64,000 nt of DNA from Pseudomonadota bacterium (GTDB lineage Bacteria; Pseudomonadota; Gammaproteobacteria; Steroidobacterales; Steroidobacteraceae), in NCBI GenBank assembly GCA_023417315.1, contig JAEZFW010000034.1, forward strand, positions 7,581 to 71,580. The letters are read 5' to 3'. The notes below the pieces were generated by a model. The model did no database searches, had not been told where the DNA came from, and saw nothing but the letters and a program-made list of their open reading frames with translations. Below are positions 60,560-64,000 of the stretch, one piece after another. Position 1 is the first letter of the stretch; each line of letters begins with the position of its first letter. A program made the translations under genes and the position numbers.

Positions 60560-61483
60560 TCAGTAGGAACGCTTGGGTGGAGTCGAGCTGCGAGACGCGT
60601 TGGCTGAGCTCTGCGGGCGTTCGAACTCGCGCACTTCCTGTCGCAAGCGTTCGATACGATGTACGGTCAATGGTACGCCGCGATCATCCTGCAACGTTCC
60701 CCCCAACGATTGCTGCAATTTGCGAGCACATGCGACGAGCTCGTTCAGCGCGTGCATTCCAGGAACTGGGCCTGGCAGCTGAGCGAAGAGCGTAATGCCG
60801 GGATATTGCATCCCTGGCATCTTCTCGACATCGAACGTGCCAGGTTCGACCATGCTCGCGACGCTGAATATGCTCGCTCCGTCTTCATGCAACCGGTGGA
60901 AGACGTCGTACTTGCCGTGTTGCAACGCTTCGGCCTGCAACGCCTCGAGCAAACGCGCGCCCTCGAGTCGGTGTGGCGATGCAGCCAAGCGTAACGCCAA
61001 AATCTTGCGGCGTTCGATGCGCTTCGGCGGCGGTGCTTCGGCGGATGAGAGCGTCGGCGCAGCGGCCTCGGGCTCCACTGTCATAGCAGGTTCAACAGGT
61101 GCTTCTTCAGGCAACTCTGCAGTGAGCGCAGGATCGGTGAAGGTGGGCTCTACACGCCCCCGCCAAGTCTCGTGTGCGCCCGTTCGCTGTTGCGCTGGCG
61201 TATCTGTCTCGCGAACGATCGTCCGCGGATAGACACTCGTCGCTGCGACTTGCGGCGCGCTTTGTACCCGCTCCTCCGCGTCGGCTGGGAAAGGTTCCTC
61301 CTCCACCACATCCGAGATGACGAGATCGGAACCGCGATCATCGAAGTACGGCTCACTGCTGCCCGAGGTGTGCAGCGACGGCTCGTGCTTTGCAGACGCG
61401 ACAGCGCTGCGACGCCCCCATAGATAGATGGCGGCGAGCAACACGATCGCAAAGCCGATCAGGATCCAGCGCAGCTCAGGCAT
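60560..61483 (-). CDS. zipA: cell division protein ZipA
   Basis: 307 residues. One N-terminal membrane helix (WILIGFAIVLLAAIYLWG), a long Pro/Glu/Ala/Thr linker (to about 165) and the FtsZ-binding domain (RRKILALRLAASPHRLEGARL, GKYDVFHRL, FSVASMVEPGTFD, PGITLFAQLPGP). It tethers FtsZ to the membrane. Between smc and ligA, the usual gammaproteobacterial order. Confidence 0.94.
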   Translation of the reverse strand: MPELRWILIGFAIVLLAAIYLWGRRSAVASAKHEPSLHTSGSSEPYFDDRGSDLVISDVVEEEPFPADAEERVQSAPQVAATSVYPRTIVRETDTPAQQRTGAHETWRGRVEPTFTDPALTAELPEEAPVEPAMTVEPEAAAPTLSSAEAPPPKRIERRKILALRLAASPHRLEGARLLEALQAEALQHGKYDVFHRLHEDGASIFSVASMVEPGTFDVEKMPGMQYPGITLFAQLPGPVPGMHALNELVACARKLQQSLGGTLQDDRGVPLTVHRIERLRQEVREFERPQSSANASRSSTPPKRSY

Positions 61484-61551
61484 ACGCGACCAAGTAGTGC
61501 GAGTAGCTCACTTCAAAACGTTCGTTCTCACCTTTCTGCAATCTGCTCCGT

Positions 61552-64000
61552 TCACATTGCCGCCATACGCACCGCCTCATCGACATCGACGGCCACCAAG
61601 CGCGATACACCAGGTTCGTGCATCGTGACGCCAATGAGCTGCGATGCCAGCTCCATCGTCGTCTTGTTGTGCGTAATGAAGATGAACTGTACGCGGCTCG
61701 ACATCTCCTTAACCGTCTCGCAGAAGCGCCCGACGTTGTTGTCATCGAGCGGCGCATCCACCTCGTCCAGCAAACAGAACGGCGCGGGATTGAGCTCGAA
61801 AATCGAAAACACCAACGCAACGGCAGTCAGTGCCTTCTCACCGCCGGACAGCTGATTGATCGTCGAGTTCCGCTTCCCTGGCGGACGCGCCATGATCGAA
61901 ACACCCGCGCTCAAGATATCTTCGCCCGCAAGCTCGAGATACGCATGGCCGCCGCCGAACAGGCGTGGGAAACGCTCTTTGAGTCCTGCGTTGACGCGGT
62001 CAAACGTGTCTTGGAATCGCGAGCGTGTTTCGCGATCGATCTTGCGAATCGCTGTTTCGAGCGTCTCGAGCGCCTCCGTCAGATCCTTGAACTGGCGATC
62101 GAGATACTCCTTGCGCTCCGACTGTTCTTTGAACTCGTCGATTGCTGCGAGATTCACTTGACCCAAGCGATCGATCTTCTGCGTCAGCTCGACCAGTGTC
62201 TGCTCCCAAGCAACGATGTCCGCATCCGGCACCATTTCCTGGTAGATCGTCTCGAGCTCGAACTGCGTGGCTTTGAACTGCTCGAGCAAGGTCTCGCGCC
62301 GCACCTTCAGCTCCTGCGCAGCCATGCGCACATCTTCTAGCCGAGTCCGCGCTTCTTCCACAGCGTTCTCGGATTCGAGACGGCTTTGATCCAACGAGCG
62401 CATGCGGCCCTCTGCGGTTTCGAGCGCTTCACGCGCCCCCGCCAGCTCTTGCTCGACCGTGACTCGCTGTTGTAAGGCTGCTTCGAGCGTCTCTCCCAAT
62501 GCGTGCAAGGGAGCCTCGCCTTCAGCGAGTTGTCTGGTCAGCTCTTCGCGTCGCGATTGGAGCTGAGAGAGTTGCTGTCGCAACCGTTCGAGCCCTGCAG
62601 AGATCGAGCTCAGCGCAGAGCGCTTCGATTCGACTCGAATCGCCACTTCCTGAGCGCCGTCGCGATCGGTCTGCGCCTGAGCGCGCTTGTGGCCGAGGTC
62701 CTGACGCAGCCCGTCGCGGCTTCGCTCGAGCTCCGCACGCGACAGCTCGAACTGAGCCATCGCGTCCATGCCTTCCTGCAATCGGGCACGGGCTTCCGCT
62801 ACCGTCCCTGCGATGTCTTCATGTTCGCGGTCGATCTCTTGAATCTCCGCCTCGATGCGCCGAGCGCGCTCTGCGGTCTGCTCGGCCTTCGTTCGCAGGG
62901 CTCCGATTTGAGCGCTGAGCTCGCTGTGCAAACGATGCAGCTGATTGACCTCAGCCTGAACCTCATCGCGGCGATGCTCTTGTTCGCTGAGACGCTCTCG
63001 TGCACCGGCGAGCTCGACCTGCAGTGCTCCGACACGTTCTTCGGCGGCGGTAACGGTGTCACGAAGCTCGCGCATTTCCTTTTCGCGTTCGATCACGCCC
63101 GCGTGCACATCTTTGTCTCGACTCACGCGCAGCCAGTCCCGTCCGATCCACACGCCGTCTCGAGTGATGACGGATTCGCCAAAGGCCAACGCGTGGCGCT
63201 TCTCGAGCGCTTCGCTCAAGGTATCAACGGCAATGATACCCGTCAGCATCGTCGAGATTGCACTGGGTCCCTGCACACGTGCGAGCAGACGACTCGGCTC
63301 GACGCTCTGCGAGGTCGTGCCGCCTTCTGCAAAGAAGCTCACCGTGCCCACTTGTAGGGATTCGAGTCGTCCCGCGATCGAATCCAGCGCATCGACGGAC
63401 ACCGCCTCTAGATATGACCCCAGCACCGTCTCGACCGCGCGCTCCCAACCTGGTTCGACGCTGAGCTGCTGCGCCAAGCGCGGGCGCTCGCTCAGTGCGT
63501 TCGCTGATAGCCACTCTGAGACTTGTCCCTGCGCAAGACCAAGTGCCGCCTGCTGCAGCGCTTGCAACGACATCAATCGCCCTTGCGCAACCTGCAACTC
63601 CTGACGGCCGCTATCGACTGCGCTCACCAGCCCGCGCTCGCGCTCGCGAAGCTGCTGGAGCTGTTCGATCAGCTCACGCAACGCGGCCGCGCTGCTCTCG
63701 CCGCGCTCGCGCGCATCGTCCTCTTCGGCCTCGAGCGCAGCAATACGCTCGCTTAGGTTCACCGCGCCCAGCTCACCGAGCTCCGCGGAAAGCCGTTCGC
63801 GCTGTGAAGCGAATCTCGCGAGCTGATGCTCGAGCTGCTCGATACGCGCTCGTTCCACCTGCGTCTTTTCGCTCGCTGCACGAGAATCGCGATTGAACTC
63901 TTCCCAGCGCTCTTGCCATTCCTGCATCGATTCTTCGGCTTGCGCCAAAGCGGCCGCAGATTGACGCTCGCGCTCGCGAGCGGACACCAGTCCGGGGGGC
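61552..64000 (-). CDS. smc: chromosome segregation protein SMC (N-terminal part beyond window)
   Basis: About 816 C-terminal residues are in the window; the frame runs off the right edge, so the N-terminal ATPase half is missing. Seen are a long coiled coil, the hinge (SLQVGTVSFFAEGG, GVWIGRDWLRVSRDKD), a second coiled coil, and the C-terminal ATPase half with signature LSGGEKALTAVALVF and Walker B PFCLLDEVDAPLDDNN, plus VQFIFITHNKTTME. With ScpA and ScpB (53-54 kb) it compacts and segregates the chromosome. Confidence 0.96.
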   Translation of the reverse strand, partial: PPGLVSARERERQSAAALAQAEESMQEWQERWEEFNRDSRAASEKTQVERARIEQLEHQLARFASQRERLSAELGELGAVNLSERIAALEAEEDDARERGESSAAALRELIEQLQQLRERERGLVSAVDSGRQELQVAQGRLMSLQALQQAALGLAQGQVSEWLSANALSERPRLAQQLSVEPGWERAVETVLGSYLEAVSVDALDSIAGRLESLQVGTVSFFAEGGTTSQSVEPSRLLARVQGPSAISTMLTGIIAVDTLSEALEKRHALAFGESVITRDGVWIGRDWLRVSRDKDVHAGVIEREKEMRELRDTVTAAEERVGALQVELAGARERLSEQEHRRDEVQAEVNQLHRLHSELSAQIGALRTKAEQTAERARRIEAEIQEIDREHEDIAGTVAEARARLQEGMDAMAQFELSRAELERSRDGLRQDLGHKRAQAQTDRDGAQEVAIRVESKRSALSSISAGLERLRQQLSQLQSRREELTRQLAEGEAPLHALGETLEAALQQRVTVEQELAGAREALETAEGRMRSLDQSRLESENAVEEARTRLEDVRMAAQELKVRRETLLEQFKATQFELETIYQEMVPDADIVAWEQTLVELTQKIDRLGQVNLAAIDEFKEQSERKEYLDRQFKDLTEALETLETAIRKIDRETRSRFQDTFDRVNAGLKERFPRLFGGGHAYLELAGEDILSAGVSIMARPPGKRNSTINQLSGGEKALTAVALVFSIFELNPAPFCLLDEVDAPLDDNNVGRFCETVKEMSSRVQFIFITHNKTTMELASQLIGVTMHEPGVSRLVAVDVDEAVRMAAM

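Noticed and set aside
1..64000. Search for tRNA, rRNA, CRISPR, insertion sequences, att sites and phage genes
   Set aside because: Reading both strands I found no cloverleaf, no spaced direct-repeat array, no transposase or integrase and no terminal inverted repeats around any gene.

Overview
The window is about 64 kb of high-GC, gene-dense chromosomal DNA from a Gram-negative gammaproteobacterium. The diagnostic content is the smc-zipA-ligA, scpA-scpB-rluB-type and gyrA-serC-pheA-hisC-aroA-cmk-rpsA-ihfB-lapA-lapB gene orders, many lipoproteins with lipoboxes, and Tat-type signals on sugar enzymes. A member of the Steroidobacteraceae/Nevskiales/Xanthomonadales neighbourhood fits best; the genus cannot be fixed from the sequence alone. 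I see no rRNA, tRNA, CRISPR array, insertion sequence, integrase or phage gene.

Layout. 1-31.8 kb is mixed, metabolic and partly lineage-specific. It holds a DUF6279-type lipoprotein (cut by the left edge), a DUF4383 membrane protein, a Tat-exported Gfo/Idh/MocA oxidoreductase, an ArsC-family reductase, an AraC regulator, a Rieske oxygenase, an AdiC-like permease and a large secreted protein of unknown role. Next come two tiny secreted proteins, one carrying a 13-residue unit three times, facing a transmembrane Ser/Thr kinase with a TPR region across a spacer with a perfect CRP-type site. A c-di-GMP-I riboswitch precedes an Ig-like/FN3 lipoprotein. Then follow DedA, an exported enolase-superfamily protein plus alpha/beta hydrolase, a glyoxylate-shunt module (RamB/ScfR-like regulator, aceB, aceA), a DUF5060/DUF4038 glycosidase-like protein, a periplasmic LigE-type DNA ligase, DUF72, a subtilase with a GlyGly-CTERM-like tail, gabT and galU.

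31.8-45.6 kb is a long minus-strand housekeeping block (reading order gyrA, serC, serA, pheA, hisC, aroA, cmk, rpsA, ihfB, lapA, lapB, comEA-like). It joins serine and aromatic amino acid synthesis to translation, nucleoid architecture and LPS-assembly control. 45.9-51.2 kb runs the other way: mtaD-ubiG, rmuC, a squalene/phytoene synthase-like gene and yciK. 51.2-56.2 kb (minus) is yciO, trpS-scpA-scpB and an rluB homologue whose catalytic Asp is Gln. 56.3-58.1 kb (plus) is yciB-bolA and a parvulin lipoprotein. 58.3-64 kb (minus) is smc (cut by the right edge)-zipA-ligA.

Points that stand out: (1) the triplicated 13-residue unit, whose DNA copies differ only at synonymous sites; (2) unrelated intergenic elements made of 7-14 nt tandem units arranged as long inverted repeats, in at least six spacers of the housekeeping half; (3) an RluB orthologue that looks catalytically dead; (4) the c-di-GMP riboswitch; (5) RamB/ScfR next to aceBA, with aceB possibly leaderless.
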